This document shows, one piece after another, positions 37,709 to 47,271 of a DNA stretch of 64,000 bases (position 1 is the stretch's first letter; each line of letters opens with the position of its first letter). The DNA lies in contig NZ_JADEWL010000016.1 in the NCBI RefSeq assembly GCF_015207665.1, forward strand, positions 1-64,000, written 5' to 3'. The translations under genes and the position numbers were made by a program. The notes beneath the pieces were generated by a model. It saw only the letters and a list, made by a program, of their open reading frames with translations, had not been told where the DNA came from and ran no database searches. The stretch comes from Plectonema cf. radiosum LEGE 06105. Its GTDB lineage: Bacteria > Cyanobacteriota > Cyanobacteriia > Cyanobacteriales > Nostocaceae.

Positions 37709-39325
37709 CTAATTATTTTTTTCGACAAGATATATGTAGTATCTTTCTTCAGCAATAATACTGTTTCTAAATTCCTTAATTTTGGTAATTTTTAACTGAG
37801 TGTTTGTTACCTCAAGTGGCTCACTCAAGATTAAAACATTTTTTTTCAAATTATCTTTTATTGCAGAATCTACTTGATTAATTAATTTTGATTGATTTTC
37901 TAAATATATTCTTTGTTTATTATTAAAGAAACTACCTAACTTATTATATTCTATGTAAAATATTTGTTTATCTATATAAGCAGAAATTGGCGATACTGTA
38001 GTATCTTTACTACCGAGAATAAATTCTTCGCTTAATCCTTGTTTTTGAATAAATTCTGCTGCAACCTTACTTCTAGAAAATGGATAAGTTAAATCCATGG
38101 TATAAGCATAAAAACCTGAAAACATCTGAACTGTTAAAATAATTGTGATAGCTTTGTTCTGATATTTTTGACAAAAATTAGTCAAATTCGTAATCTTTTG
38201 CCAACGTTTAGGAATTTTATCTGATGGATGAAAACATCTACTAATCCATATACAAGCTAAAAAGAGAAAAAATAAATGACCATGATGTCTTAATGTTCCC
38301 TGCCATTTGAACCAGGTAAACAAGAATATTGTAAAATTTCCAGATAAATATAGAAATAGAACTATCGGTTTATCGATAAATATTAAGACTGAGAATAATA
38401 GTAAAAATAAAGATAAAAATAAAGCGACTAATGTCAGATAAGGTGAAATAAATGTAATATTTGTACTCCAAAAGTGGTATTCTAAAAAGTTAGGTATTGG
38501 CACGTAACTATACCAAATTGACCTTAAAGTATATCCCAAACGTTTGAACAAATTTAATATTAATTCAAATTTAGATACTGTTGCAGTTTCTCCTAGATTT
38601 TGTTGTATATCGTTAGTTGTATCTTGTATAGCTGCTGGAAGTATTTGTAAAATTGATAATCCTATACCTAAACATAAAATTAATAAACCTATAAGTAGAT
38701 TTTTTATCTGTTGGCGAGTTATGTTATTTTGATTGATTCTATATTCTCTAATCCTATCGAGAATTAGAGTAGCACTTAAGCATAAACAAATAATTAAGCC
38801 GTATACATTGGTATTTGCTAGAAGTGCTAAAGTTAAAAATGTAGTGATATAATTTATATTTATACGAGTAAATAAATAACAAAAAATAAAAACTAATAAT
38901 ATTCCTAAATTATAATTTCTACTAATTAGATTATATTCAAATAAAGAAAAATAGCTAAATGTAAAAAAGGTTTTTTGTACTAGATTAAAAGGCGATTTTT
39001 TAACGAATATGTAGACAATAGCAGTAGAAATCAGGATATGAAAAAACTGCATTGCAAAAGGATTGCGAGTAATTTTAGTAATCAAAAATAAACATAAATG
39101 CCATAATCCTGGATGCCCTTCATATTTTAAATTTTCATATAAATCAGTTAAGTTTGAAGCATCTCTGGCAATTAACCATGCTTGAGTTTCATCGCGCCAC
39201 ATTTCATGATTGATAATGCCGATAAAACTCAAAATAAAAAATACTAATATTAGACAATTAGAATAAGTAATATATTTGGAAAAAAAGCCACGATTTTTAT
39301 TGAGGCTTTTACGAGTCCTTATCAT
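37709..39325 (-). CDS. Multi-pass membrane protein, probable GT-C type glycosyltransferase
   Basis: A 538-residue protein with about ten hydrophobic helices and a soluble C-terminal domain (about 420-538). The first loop contains MWRDETQAWLIARD followed by YEGHPGLWH, the acidic DE motif and HP pattern of GT-C (dolichol/undecaprenyl-phosphate-sugar) transferases. The donor and acceptor cannot be read. It lies at the downstream end of the minus-strand polysaccharide locus, and its weak similarity to the 47272 and 48833 proteins is limited to topology and the DE loop. Confidence 0.72.
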   Translation of the reverse strand: MIRTRKSLNKNRGFFSKYITYSNCLILVFFILSFIGIINHEMWRDETQAWLIARDASNLTDLYENLKYEGHPGLWHLCLFLITKITRNPFAMQFFHILISTAIVYIFVKKSPFNLVQKTFFTFSYFSLFEYNLISRNYNLGILLVFIFCYLFTRININYITTFLTLALLANTNVYGLIICLCLSATLILDRIREYRINQNNITRQQIKNLLIGLLILCLGIGLSILQILPAAIQDTTNDIQQNLGETATVSKFELILNLFKRLGYTLRSIWYSYVPIPNFLEYHFWSTNITFISPYLTLVALFLSLFLLLFSVLIFIDKPIVLFLYLSGNFTIFLFTWFKWQGTLRHHGHLFFLFLACIWISRCFHPSDKIPKRWQKITNLTNFCQKYQNKAITIILTVQMFSGFYAYTMDLTYPFSRSKVAAEFIQKQGLSEEFILGSKDTTVSPISAYIDKQIFYIEYNKLGSFFNNKQRIYLENQSKLINQVDSAIKDNLKKNVLILSEPLEVTNTQLKITKIKEFRNSIIAEERYYIYLVEKNN

Positions 39326-39397
39326 TGGTGATTTTCCCTGATTTATTTAATTTGAGTGAAAATTTTGATTAAAAATACTGCAAAATCTCAAATCCAG

Positions 39398-40300
39398 TTA
39401 ATTATTAGTCTGATAATTTTTTTCCCAGAAAAAGCCTGCGACACCAGCAACTTGAGAGATAAATAATAATGCAGAGAGTAACAATTTTGGCTGAGGTGTT
39501 GGTTGCGATAAAGGATAGGTTAATAAATTCCAATAAAATGAAATTGGTTCAACTTTAATTTGTGTATCAGCGCGTTTAGCTCGGATTTGATGAAAACAAA
39601 AAGCACCGCGTCCATAATGAAAATGCTGTCGCCAGTAACTTGATAATGTCAAATTATGAGCGTGGTACACTTGGACTTCCGGCGCATAAACCATTTTATT
39701 CCCAAATTGCAGCCAGCGATCGCAAAATTCCCGGTCTTCTCCTGCTGCTAGGGGAAAAGTTGTATCAAAACCGCCAAGAGCTTGAAAGCGCTTCGATGGT
39801 AAGGCAAAATTATTAGACGCGAAAAAGTTTGAACGTTTGGCACCTAAATTGTAATAATTATATAAATAATCAATTAGTACTTGACTAGTGGTTGAATAAA
39901 GATTATCGGGAAGAGCATTTAACGTTTTACCACCGATCATACTATCTGGGTCTGTAATAAAACGTGCTGCTAATTTGTTTAACCAATCCGGAAGGGGTTT
40001 ACAGTCATCGTCGGTAAAAGCGAGGAAATCTCCTTTTGCAAGTTTAGCACCAGTATTACGAGCGCTAGCCGGACCAGCATTTTTTTGTTTGAACAGCGTG
40101 ATTTTTAATTGATTGTGGAAACGCTCTACTACTGGTTCTAGCGACATTTTACTACCATCATCAACCACCACAACTTCAAAGCGATCGCGGGGATATTCCA
40201 ACTTAGTCAAAGATTCCAGACACTGAGTAAGTCGTTCGGGACGGTTATAAGTTGGGATAACGATTGAAATAAATGGGTTTGATTGATTAATGTTGTTCAT
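39398..40300 (-). CDS. Family 2 glycosyltransferase
   Basis: A 300-residue GT-A enzyme. It begins ISIVIPTYNRPERLTQCLESL, has the nucleotide-sugar DDD motif in AFTDDDCKPLPDW near residue 97 and GGFDTTFPLAAGEDREFCDRW near 176, with the ED acid. A hydrophobic C-terminal helix (LLLSALLFISQVAGVAGFF) could anchor it. It sits between a GT-C-like protein and the flippase, so it probably adds a sugar to a lipid-linked glycan. Confidence 0.9.
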   Translation of the reverse strand: MNNINQSNPFISIVIPTYNRPERLTQCLESLTKLEYPRDRFEVVVVDDGSKMSLEPVVERFHNQLKITLFKQKNAGPASARNTGAKLAKGDFLAFTDDDCKPLPDWLNKLAARFITDPDSMIGGKTLNALPDNLYSTTSQVLIDYLYNYYNLGAKRSNFFASNNFALPSKRFQALGGFDTTFPLAAGEDREFCDRWLQFGNKMVYAPEVQVYHAHNLTLSSYWRQHFHYGRGAFCFHQIRAKRADTQIKVEPISFYWNLLTYPLSQPTPQPKLLLSALLFISQVAGVAGFFWEKNYQTNN

Positions 40301-40348
40301 CTTGTTGATGTTTTTGATATTTTTGATATTTGCAAATTAATGAGATTT

Positions 40349-41845
40349 TTAACGCAATTGTTTTAAGTTTTGCAAGACTTCCATGATTGATTTTCTACCT
40401 TCAGGAAGCACGAACCACAATAATATATAGTTAAGGCAAAAAATCATAAAACTAACTGATAAAGTCATAATTAAGTTGTCAAAATTAGGCAATACTTGTT
40501 TGCACAGATAAAGGACAACTGCTGCACTAATTGAAGAAAACGCTGGACAAGCGATTGCTGATAAAAAATCTTTCCCAGTCAGAGGTGATGTTTTTAAACA
40601 AAAAGCTACTGATGGATAAGTCAATAAACAAATCCCGATAGTGTAACCAGTTGCAACACCAAAAGCCCCCCATTGCGAACCGATTACCACACCCGCGATC
40701 GCAATGGGTGTATGAATCAATCCCCAGCGAAATTGCTGCTGTGTCTGGCCTGCGGATACATAAAGCCATTTTGTCACTCGGTACATACTACCGACGAATA
40801 CCGCCACACTCAGCATTCTAAATAAAGGAACAGCCCCTAGCCATTGATTTCCTAACAGTAATAGAATTATATTTTGAGCTTCAACAAAGGAAAATGCTAA
40901 AGCTGGCATACACAAAGCAAATAGTAACATTAAACCTTTGCGGCAGTAGCTACGGTATAAATTTGTGTCGTGGAGCGTGCGGCTAAAACTAGAAACTGCA
41001 ACGTCAAAAAGTGGAAAATAAACCTGTTCAAAAGAAAAATAAGCCCATTTATAAGCAACTTGATAAAGTCCCAAGGCTGCAGCTCCACTCAAGTAACCAA
41101 TTAGTATCCGGTCTAATTGCATACCGATACGCATGAGAAAGCGAAATCCAGTTAGATGCGCTCCGTAAGAAAACATTGCCTGGAAATCAGCGTTTGTTTT
41201 TTTATTTGTAATGTATTTTTCCGGTCGCCAAGGACAAATGATTAAATAAGCGATGCTTTGGATCAATTGCATCACAACCAACTGCAAGACCAAAGCCCAA
41301 TAACCCCAACCGACAATAGCCGCACCAATTGCGATCGCAGCAGACACAACCAAGGAAACAACTTCAATTGTTGTCAGTATACCAAAATGCATCTGTCGCT
41401 TTAACAGTGACTTATGCACGAATGTCAAACAAACTGCGAGAAAACCAAAGGTCATGAGAAGGGTAATTCCGATTAACTCCTGTTCTCCATAAAAGCGAGC
41501 AAGAATCGGAGCCATGATGAGCATCAAGCCAACAATTACGGTGTTGACTTTCAACGACAGCCAAAAGCTAGCACTAAGTTGCTGATTATCGAGTTCTTCC
41601 CGTTGTACGGTAGCAGTTTCTAAACCAAAATTACTCAAACTGTCAGCAAAAGACAGCAAAGGCATTACCATGGCAACTAGACCGAAGTCTGTTGGTGTTA
41701 AAATTCGAGCCAGTATCGCTGTTGAAGCAATTCCCACAGCTAGTTTTACTGGTTGAGCAGCAAAGTTAATTAAACCAGATAAAAGTGACCGACGCTTCAA
41801 GTCGGAACGGAGGGTATCGATGTTTAATTGACGATTGAATTTCAT
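40349..41845 (-). CDS. Polysaccharide flippase, Wzx-like (MOP superfamily)
   Basis: A 498-residue membrane protein with about 12-14 helices. The start is the polysaccharide-synthase-type SLLSGLINFAAQPVKLAVGI, followed by LTPTDFGLVAMVMPL. Such proteins flip lipid-linked repeat units across the inner membrane. It is preceded and followed by glycosyltransferase genes on the same strand. No Wzy polymerase is obvious; one of the multi-pass proteins nearby could fill that role. Confidence 0.9.
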   Translation of the reverse strand: MKFNRQLNIDTLRSDLKRRSLLSGLINFAAQPVKLAVGIASTAILARILTPTDFGLVAMVMPLLSFADSLSNFGLETATVQREELDNQQLSASFWLSLKVNTVIVGLMLIMAPILARFYGEQELIGITLLMTFGFLAVCLTFVHKSLLKRQMHFGILTTIEVVSLVVSAAIAIGAAIVGWGYWALVLQLVVMQLIQSIAYLIICPWRPEKYITNKKTNADFQAMFSYGAHLTGFRFLMRIGMQLDRILIGYLSGAAALGLYQVAYKWAYFSFEQVYFPLFDVAVSSFSRTLHDTNLYRSYCRKGLMLLFALCMPALAFSFVEAQNIILLLLGNQWLGAVPLFRMLSVAVFVGSMYRVTKWLYVSAGQTQQQFRWGLIHTPIAIAGVVIGSQWGAFGVATGYTIGICLLTYPSVAFCLKTSPLTGKDFLSAIACPAFSSISAAVVLYLCKQVLPNFDNLIMTLSVSFMIFCLNYILLWFVLPEGRKSIMEVLQNLKQLR

Positions 41846-41999
41846 ATTTAAAATCCCTCCGTTGCGGATATTTTATACTTTATCAACAGAATTTGAGTTT
41901 TTCAGATCAATATCCTTAACCCAACACAACAGTTGTAAAAACCCGACTTCTCACCCAACGGAAAGAATTAAGATACCAGGATTTTCTATTCCCAGTTCC

Positions 42000-43193
42000 C
42001 TACTCCCTACTCCCACTACTTATAATTTCTTGATAAATATCTAAAAAACCTTGGGTGCGTCGTTGTTCGCTAAACTCTTCAATTGCTCGCTTGCGTCCAG
42101 CTTGTCCCATTTCTTCTGCTAATTCACGATTACTCAGTAACTTGATCAAAGCATTCCCTAGGGCTGCAACATCTCCTGGTGGAACTAAAAAACCTGTTTG
42201 ATCGTGGTTGACAATTTCTGGTTGTGCGCCGGTACTACTAGCAATTACCGCCGTACCCCGCATCATTGCCTCTGTAGTCACATTGCCAAAGGGTTCCGCC
42301 CACAATGAAGGTACTACTTGCACCCAAGCTGCATCAAACTGTTGCTCCAATTCTTCACGGGGTATGTGTCCGAGCCATTTAACGCTTTCATTTATTCCCA
42401 GTTCTTCAGCTAAAGCTGTTAAATTTGCCGCTTCTACTCCTTGACCTGCAATAATTAATTGAGCTAATGGTACTTGTACCTTTACCCGTGCAAATGCTTT
42501 TAATAAAACGTCAACTCCTTTTTCTGAAACCAACCGTCCTGCAAAAACAACTGTTGCTGGCTCTCGCAGGGGTGGACGCTGCTTTCTTTGCGGTACACCG
42601 TTGTGAACTACTTTAACTGGTGCAATTCCATCTGCTTCTAAATTGACTTTCATTGCATGACTCAATGCCACCACTGTATTGAAAACGTGTCGCCAACGCA
42701 ACCAAAGCTGTCGTTGTACCATAAATACCGTCCATGATTGGGGTGTAAGACAACCATGATTTAAGCAAGCTTTTCCCGCTTTGTATTTACAAGGACTGCC
42801 ATCGGGTAGTAATTTAGTTCCCAAAGGGCAGATTGCCTTGTACACTGCTGTTTGATATAGACATGGTATTTTTTCAAGCAATGGTAAAATCAACGGTGAA
42901 AGTTGCCACATAAACATTCGCACGTGGACTACATCCGGTTGAAATTCATTTAAAACGCGGCGTAAATTCAGATAAGCGGAAACATTCGCAGTCTGAGAAA
43001 TCACTTGAAACAGCGAATTTGTACCAAAGCAACTGTATTCACAAAGCAAAGGACTATCAGCTACTGGTTTCGCTTTGCTAGAAAACAAACGCACATCATG
43101 GGACAAGGAACGTAAGTTATCCCGTAGGGAAAGCATCTGAGTTTCCGCACCACCAGTAGCTGTACCAACATCATTTAGCAGAAGAATTTTCAT
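42000..43193 (-). CDS. Family 4 glycosyltransferase
   Basis: A 397-residue GT-B enzyme. The N-terminal domain starts MKILLLNDVGTATGGAETQM and the C-terminal domain has FAGRLVSEKGVDVLLKAF and EPFGNVTTEAMMRGTAVIAS (the EX7E-type motif), with a later ATP/UDP-sugar region. A cysteine-rich insert (about 115-150: YKAICPLGTKL...CKYKAGKACLNHGC) is unusual and may be structural. The ATG at 43193 is preferred to a TTG three codons upstream. Confidence 0.92.
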   Translation of the reverse strand: MKILLLNDVGTATGGAETQMLSLRDNLRSLSHDVRLFSSKAKPVADSPLLCEYSCFGTNSLFQVISQTANVSAYLNLRRVLNEFQPDVVHVRMFMWQLSPLILPLLEKIPCLYQTAVYKAICPLGTKLLPDGSPCKYKAGKACLNHGCLTPQSWTVFMVQRQLWLRWRHVFNTVVALSHAMKVNLEADGIAPVKVVHNGVPQRKQRPPLREPATVVFAGRLVSEKGVDVLLKAFARVKVQVPLAQLIIAGQGVEAANLTALAEELGINESVKWLGHIPREELEQQFDAAWVQVVPSLWAEPFGNVTTEAMMRGTAVIASSTGAQPEIVNHDQTGFLVPPGDVAALGNALIKLLSNRELAEEMGQAGRKRAIEEFSEQRRTQGFLDIYQEIISSGSRE

Positions 43194-43229
43194 TGAACCC
43201 AAAATTTAGAAGCATAAATTATTTATATT

Positions 43230-44276
43230 TCATGCTTCGGGCGATAATGTTTGTTGGGAAGCTATAGCCGGAGTTGTTTGAGGTTGAAGATATTTTTTGG
43301 CATAAACACTTGTAAGATAGCGATTGAGTAACTTTTCTACAGGTGCAAATAAGCCATACATCAGCACTTTTTCCAGAAATTGATTTTCAATACCCAAAGT
43401 TAGAAAGCGAACTATCGGCATCAGGATTGTACTTCTACGTCTCCAACCCAATGCTTTATATTTATGCTGAAAATATCCGTCTTCAGCTAGATTCCATTTT
43501 TGACGTAATCGTGATAAGCTTTCCAATTCCCATGCATCACTCCAGCGCAACATATAATAATGCATATCACTGAATTTTAAAGGTGATGTGGGAACATAGG
43601 TGACAAGACTTGCTGGTTCAAAATAAACAGTACCTCCAGCTTTGATCACATTCATACAAAAGTCGAGATGTTCTTTTGTATTCAGCATTTGTCGATCAAA
43701 CACACCCAAATGTTTAAATATATCAGTGCGAACCAACATACAGTGAAACTCGCACAATTCGGTTGCTGTACGCTGTAATTGTACTCGCGGATCTGTAATT
43801 TGTTTGCCTTGCTTGTACATTTTCTCACGCAAACGCCGCCGACCTTTTTTGTCAACAACAATATGCGATTCTCCACCAGCAAAGTGAATTTCTTGGTGTA
43901 ACGGCAAATATTGAAACATTAATGGTCCAACCACTGTCGCTTCAGTATCTTCCGCACAATCTATCAAAGCTTTTAACCATCCAGCAGCAGGAATAATATC
44001 GTTATCTGCAAACAGAACATATTTGGTATCGACTTCAGCTAAACCGATATTTCTCGCGTTATTGGGAGTCAGGTAATAGTCGGTGCGAATTAATTTAAAA
44101 CCTTTTTCCTGGGCTTGATTTTGCAAATATTCCCGTACTTTCTTCGGAGAATTACCGTCTACATACACTAATTTAAAAGGAATCTGAGTATTTTCGTAAA
44201 TACTCTCTAAGGACTCACGAGTATAGCTAAAACGTTCGCGAGGTGATACAACAATTGTTACTTGAGGTTCGTTCAT
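43230..44276 (-). CDS. Family 2 glycosyltransferase
   Basis: A 348-residue GT-A enzyme. It opens VTIVVSPRERFSYTRESLESI, has LFADNDIIP as the DxD site near residue 91 and a later ELCEFHCMLVRTDIFKHLGVFD. The C-terminal third is soluble and helical. It lies 36 bases from the GT4 gene, so the two are probably co-transcribed. Confidence 0.88.
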   Translation of the reverse strand: MNEPQVTIVVSPRERFSYTRESLESIYENTQIPFKLVYVDGNSPKKVREYLQNQAQEKGFKLIRTDYYLTPNNARNIGLAEVDTKYVLFADNDIIPAAGWLKALIDCAEDTEATVVGPLMFQYLPLHQEIHFAGGESHIVVDKKGRRRLREKMYKQGKQITDPRVQLQRTATELCEFHCMLVRTDIFKHLGVFDRQMLNTKEHLDFCMNVIKAGGTVYFEPASLVTYVPTSPLKFSDMHYYMLRWSDAWELESLSRLRQKWNLAEDGYFQHKYKALGWRRRSTILMPIVRFLTLGIENQFLEKVLMYGLFAPVEKLLNRYLTSVYAKKYLQPQTTPAIASQQTLSPEA

Positions 44277-44316
44277 AAGCTAGCTGCATTTCAATATTAA
44301 AATTTAGTGAGATCAC

Positions 44317-44378
44317 AAGTCGGGTTTTTAGCATAAGTATCTGTAATACAACAAAATGGTTATAAAAACCCGACTTCT
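44317..44378. repeat. AAGTCGGGTTTT palindrome in the polysaccharide locus
   Basis: AAGTCGGGTTTT (44317-44328) pairs with AAAACCCGACTT (44365-44376) over a 36-base loop, in the 150-bp gap between two co-directional genes. Here it could attenuate rather than end transcription. A single half-site is at 41938-41951 in the same locus. Confidence 0.65.
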
Positions 44379-44426
44379 GTCGTTTATCATTTACATCAAG
44401 CCACTTATAATTTACTTCCCTATTAC

Positions 44427-45896
44427 TTATTTATTTGATGCTACAACAGTTAAATTATTATCATCTTCCGATGAAGTCACTTGCTTCCACTCTTCTTTAG
44501 TAAAGTCTTCATGATAAGAACGCTCGGTATTAACCTCCCACAAATCGTGTTTTTCTCCCAAGAGATTTTTCGCTGCTAACAAAGCTGTCAGCATGGAATG
44601 GTCTTGATTATTATAACGATGCATTCCATTTCGACCAGTTGTTTGGAGATTTTCAAAACCTTGCAAATAATTTTGAATTACTTCTAAATGCTGGCGATAA
44701 TCGCCATCGTAAACTGGATAAGCTTTCGGTTGACGAATCACAACTCCGTCTTCTACAACCGCACCTTTAGCTAATCCTAATACTTCCAATTCCTGCTTCG
44801 CTAACTCGATTAATTCTGCATCTGTCTTTGACCACAGAGGGTCGCCAATGTTACAAAAATATTCCATACCCAAACAAGTTTTACTAGCATCGGGAACCAT
44901 TGCAGCACTCCAATTTTTGAAGTTCTGAATCCGTCCTACTTTCACTTCTGAAGCGTGAATATAAATCCAATTGTCGGGAAATAAATCTGGTGCATCTATA
45001 ATCAAGGACACAATCAGAAAATCCCGGTATTTCAAACCGTTTGCAGCTTGTACCACTTCATCTGGTAGACTTGGATTCATTTTCTGAACTAACAGATTCA
45101 GAGGCATACTAGAAATAAAATTCTCTCCCTCAATTTGAATCAGATTATCATCCCGTTGAGCAATCACTTTAGTGATGCGCTTTCCTTGACGCTCCATTCC
45201 CAGTACTTTTGTATTTAAATGCACTTCACCGCCAGCTTCTTGTATCTTTTCGGCAAAGCGCTCCCACATCATCCCCGGTCCTAATCTAGGGTAATCAAAT
45301 TCTTTAATTAGAGTTTTAGTGTCATTTTTACCAAACAATGCATTGAGAACTGCGGTTTTTACAGACAAACCTTTGATGCGCTGCGCTGCCCATTCTGCTT
45401 GAATCTGAGTACAGGGAATACCCCAAACCTTCTCAGTATAAGTTTTAAAAAAAGTTTTATAAAGACGTTGACCAAAACGATTTGTTACCCATTGTTCTAA
45501 ATTATCTTCTACCGGCAGGGGTCTGCGTTTGGCTTCCAAGTAAGACCAAATAATCAAGAAACTTTCGGAAATTCCCAATTTTTGCAGAGTATCAAAAGCA
45601 CTTAAAGGATATTGAAAAAATTTGCCTTGATAATAGATGCGCGACATACGCGGAGTCTTGATAAAATCATCTTCAAGAACTTCATACCACAGGTCTTGTA
45701 CTTCTTGAACTTTGGTAAAAAAGCGATGACCACCGATGTCAAAATGATATCCTTTATACTTCTCAGTCCGAGAGATTCCACCTACTGTGTCTGATTGCTC
45801 CAAGACAATAGGTTTAATCCCGTTCTTAACTAAATGATAAGCAGCAGTTAAACCTGCTGGACCGGCTCCGATAACGACAACTGGATGATTGTTCAT
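44427..45896 (-). CDS. FAD-dependent oxidoreductase, UDP-galactopyranose mutase-like
   Basis: A 489-residue flavoprotein with VVVIGAGPAGLTAAYHLVKNG at the N-terminus, followed by EQSDTVGGISRTEKYKGYHFDIGGHRF (dinucleotide site and GG doublet of the amine-oxidase/protoporphyrinogen-oxidase-like group). Bacterial polysaccharide loci often carry such proteins next to glycosyltransferases, where they act as UGM-like mutases. UGM proper is about 370-400 residues, so this is a longer relative; the reaction is inferred. Confidence 0.85.
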   Translation of the reverse strand: MNNHPVVVIGAGPAGLTAAYHLVKNGIKPIVLEQSDTVGGISRTEKYKGYHFDIGGHRFFTKVQEVQDLWYEVLEDDFIKTPRMSRIYYQGKFFQYPLSAFDTLQKLGISESFLIIWSYLEAKRRPLPVEDNLEQWVTNRFGQRLYKTFFKTYTEKVWGIPCTQIQAEWAAQRIKGLSVKTAVLNALFGKNDTKTLIKEFDYPRLGPGMMWERFAEKIQEAGGEVHLNTKVLGMERQGKRITKVIAQRDDNLIQIEGENFISSMPLNLLVQKMNPSLPDEVVQAANGLKYRDFLIVSLIIDAPDLFPDNWIYIHASEVKVGRIQNFKNWSAAMVPDASKTCLGMEYFCNIGDPLWSKTDAELIELAKQELEVLGLAKGAVVEDGVVIRQPKAYPVYDGDYRQHLEVIQNYLQGFENLQTTGRNGMHRYNNQDHSMLTALLAAKNLLGEKHDLWEVNTERSYHEDFTKEEWKQVTSSEDDNNLTVVASNK

Positions 45897-45936
45897 AACT
45901 TCAAGTAAGGGTGTATTAGTTTCTATGGGATGAATT

Positions 45937-46959
45937 TCATGCAGTGGAGATATCTAACTTTGATAAGAACCACTGATGCCATAAATAGTTAGTTGTACCA
46001 ACAGCAAAGGCTAAACCACCGTAGATGTAATAAAACCAATGCCAAGGAATGACGCGCAATGCGAACCCTAAGCCACGTTTATCATGAAAGAAACGATAAA
46101 CTGCAAAATTTAGCCATAGCATGATTAGACTCAGTAGCGCAGTCACAGCCAAAAAACCAGACCACCACCAGGCTGCAACTAAAGTAGCTAAAATTGCATA
46201 AATCAAAACTACGCTTAAACGACTAGATACCCCTAAGTTCAAGTCATTATCTAATTGACGTTGACGCAAAATCAATTCTGTCCAAGGCAAAGCACGGTAG
46301 AAGATTTCTGCTTTTAATAAAGAAACAACACCCCATCGTTTCAGATGCTTTACCTGTAAATCTTTCACAAGCTTAATTTTATAACCACCCCGTCTAATAC
46401 GGTACCCTAGTTCGATATCTTCTATACTAGGTCGTCGATAGCTCTCATTAAATCCACTCAAAGAAAGAAATATCTCGCGACGGATTGCGCCACAAGCACC
46501 CCAAAATGTGAAGGCTTCTTGACTCGCTATTTGATGAGTGTAATGGTGAAATAAATTTTTATACTGCGATAAAAAGTTACTTGCTCCCGGTTCGTCATCA
46601 TAGGAGCCAATCAAGGCAGCTAAATCGGATTCATTTTCAAAAGCTTTTTTGACTTGACTAATTGCATCTTGAGAAATGACTACATCAGCATCAACGAAGT
46701 AGAGTATATCCCCCGTGGCTACACTCGCACCTAAATTCCGGGCTTTCGCAGGACCTGCATTTACAGCCATCCTGATTACCTTTGCGCCAAATTCTTCCGC
46801 TACCAACCAAGAGCCATCTGTATCTGCATCGGAGACAACTATGATTTCATCTGGATAAATTGTTGATTCTTTCAGGCTAGACAAGCATAGACGAAAGCTA
46901 TCCCCTCCATTGTGTACTGGGATAATTACTGAAATACTTACCTGAGTAGGAGTATGCAT
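45937..46959 (-). CDS. Membrane-anchored family 2 glycosyltransferase
   Basis: A 340-residue protein. The GT-A domain (about 1-210) opens ISVIIPVHNGGDSF, with DADVVIS near residue 92 and PSIEDIELGYR near 180. The last 120 residues carry about three hydrophobic helices (LSVVLIYAILATLVAAWWWS, FLAVTALLSLIMLWL, FYYIYGGLAFAVGTTNY), so it acts at the membrane. It is 41 bases from the flavoprotein gene. Confidence 0.9.
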   Translation of the reverse strand: MHTPTQVSISVIIPVHNGGDSFRLCLSSLKESTIYPDEIIVVSDADTDGSWLVAEEFGAKVIRMAVNAGPAKARNLGASVATGDILYFVDADVVISQDAISQVKKAFENESDLAALIGSYDDEPGASNFLSQYKNLFHHYTHQIASQEAFTFWGACGAIRREIFLSLSGFNESYRRPSIEDIELGYRIRRGGYKIKLVKDLQVKHLKRWGVVSLLKAEIFYRALPWTELILRQRQLDNDLNLGVSSRLSVVLIYAILATLVAAWWWSGFLAVTALLSLIMLWLNFAVYRFFHDKRGLGFALRVIPWHWFYYIYGGLAFAVGTTNYLWHQWFLSKLDISTA

Positions 46960-47271
46960 TGTAAGTTAATTCCTTATCACTCCATAAACAATTCAATTGT
47001 GTATTTATTTAGCTTCTTTTTGAATGAGTATACAGGAAAATGCGGATTTTTTAGACGACCCTTTTATGCCCTTTGTTACTTACTTTAATTATTAGAAAGC
47101 AATAAAGGGCTATTTAAAACACATTAAACAAAAATTTGCCTTAACTTTACAAATATAAAGTTTTGATGAACAAGATAAATATACCCATAGAGAAGTATTT
47201 GAAAAAACATATATTTTTTGGTAGTAGTAAAATAAGTTACTTGGAATTTCAAGTACAATATAGAAAATAAT
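46960..47271. other. Intergenic region in the polysaccharide locus
   Basis: 312 bp, AT-rich, without a gene. It probably holds the promoter for the 45937-37709 minus-strand genes. No repeat of the dispersed families is seen here. Confidence 0.4.
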
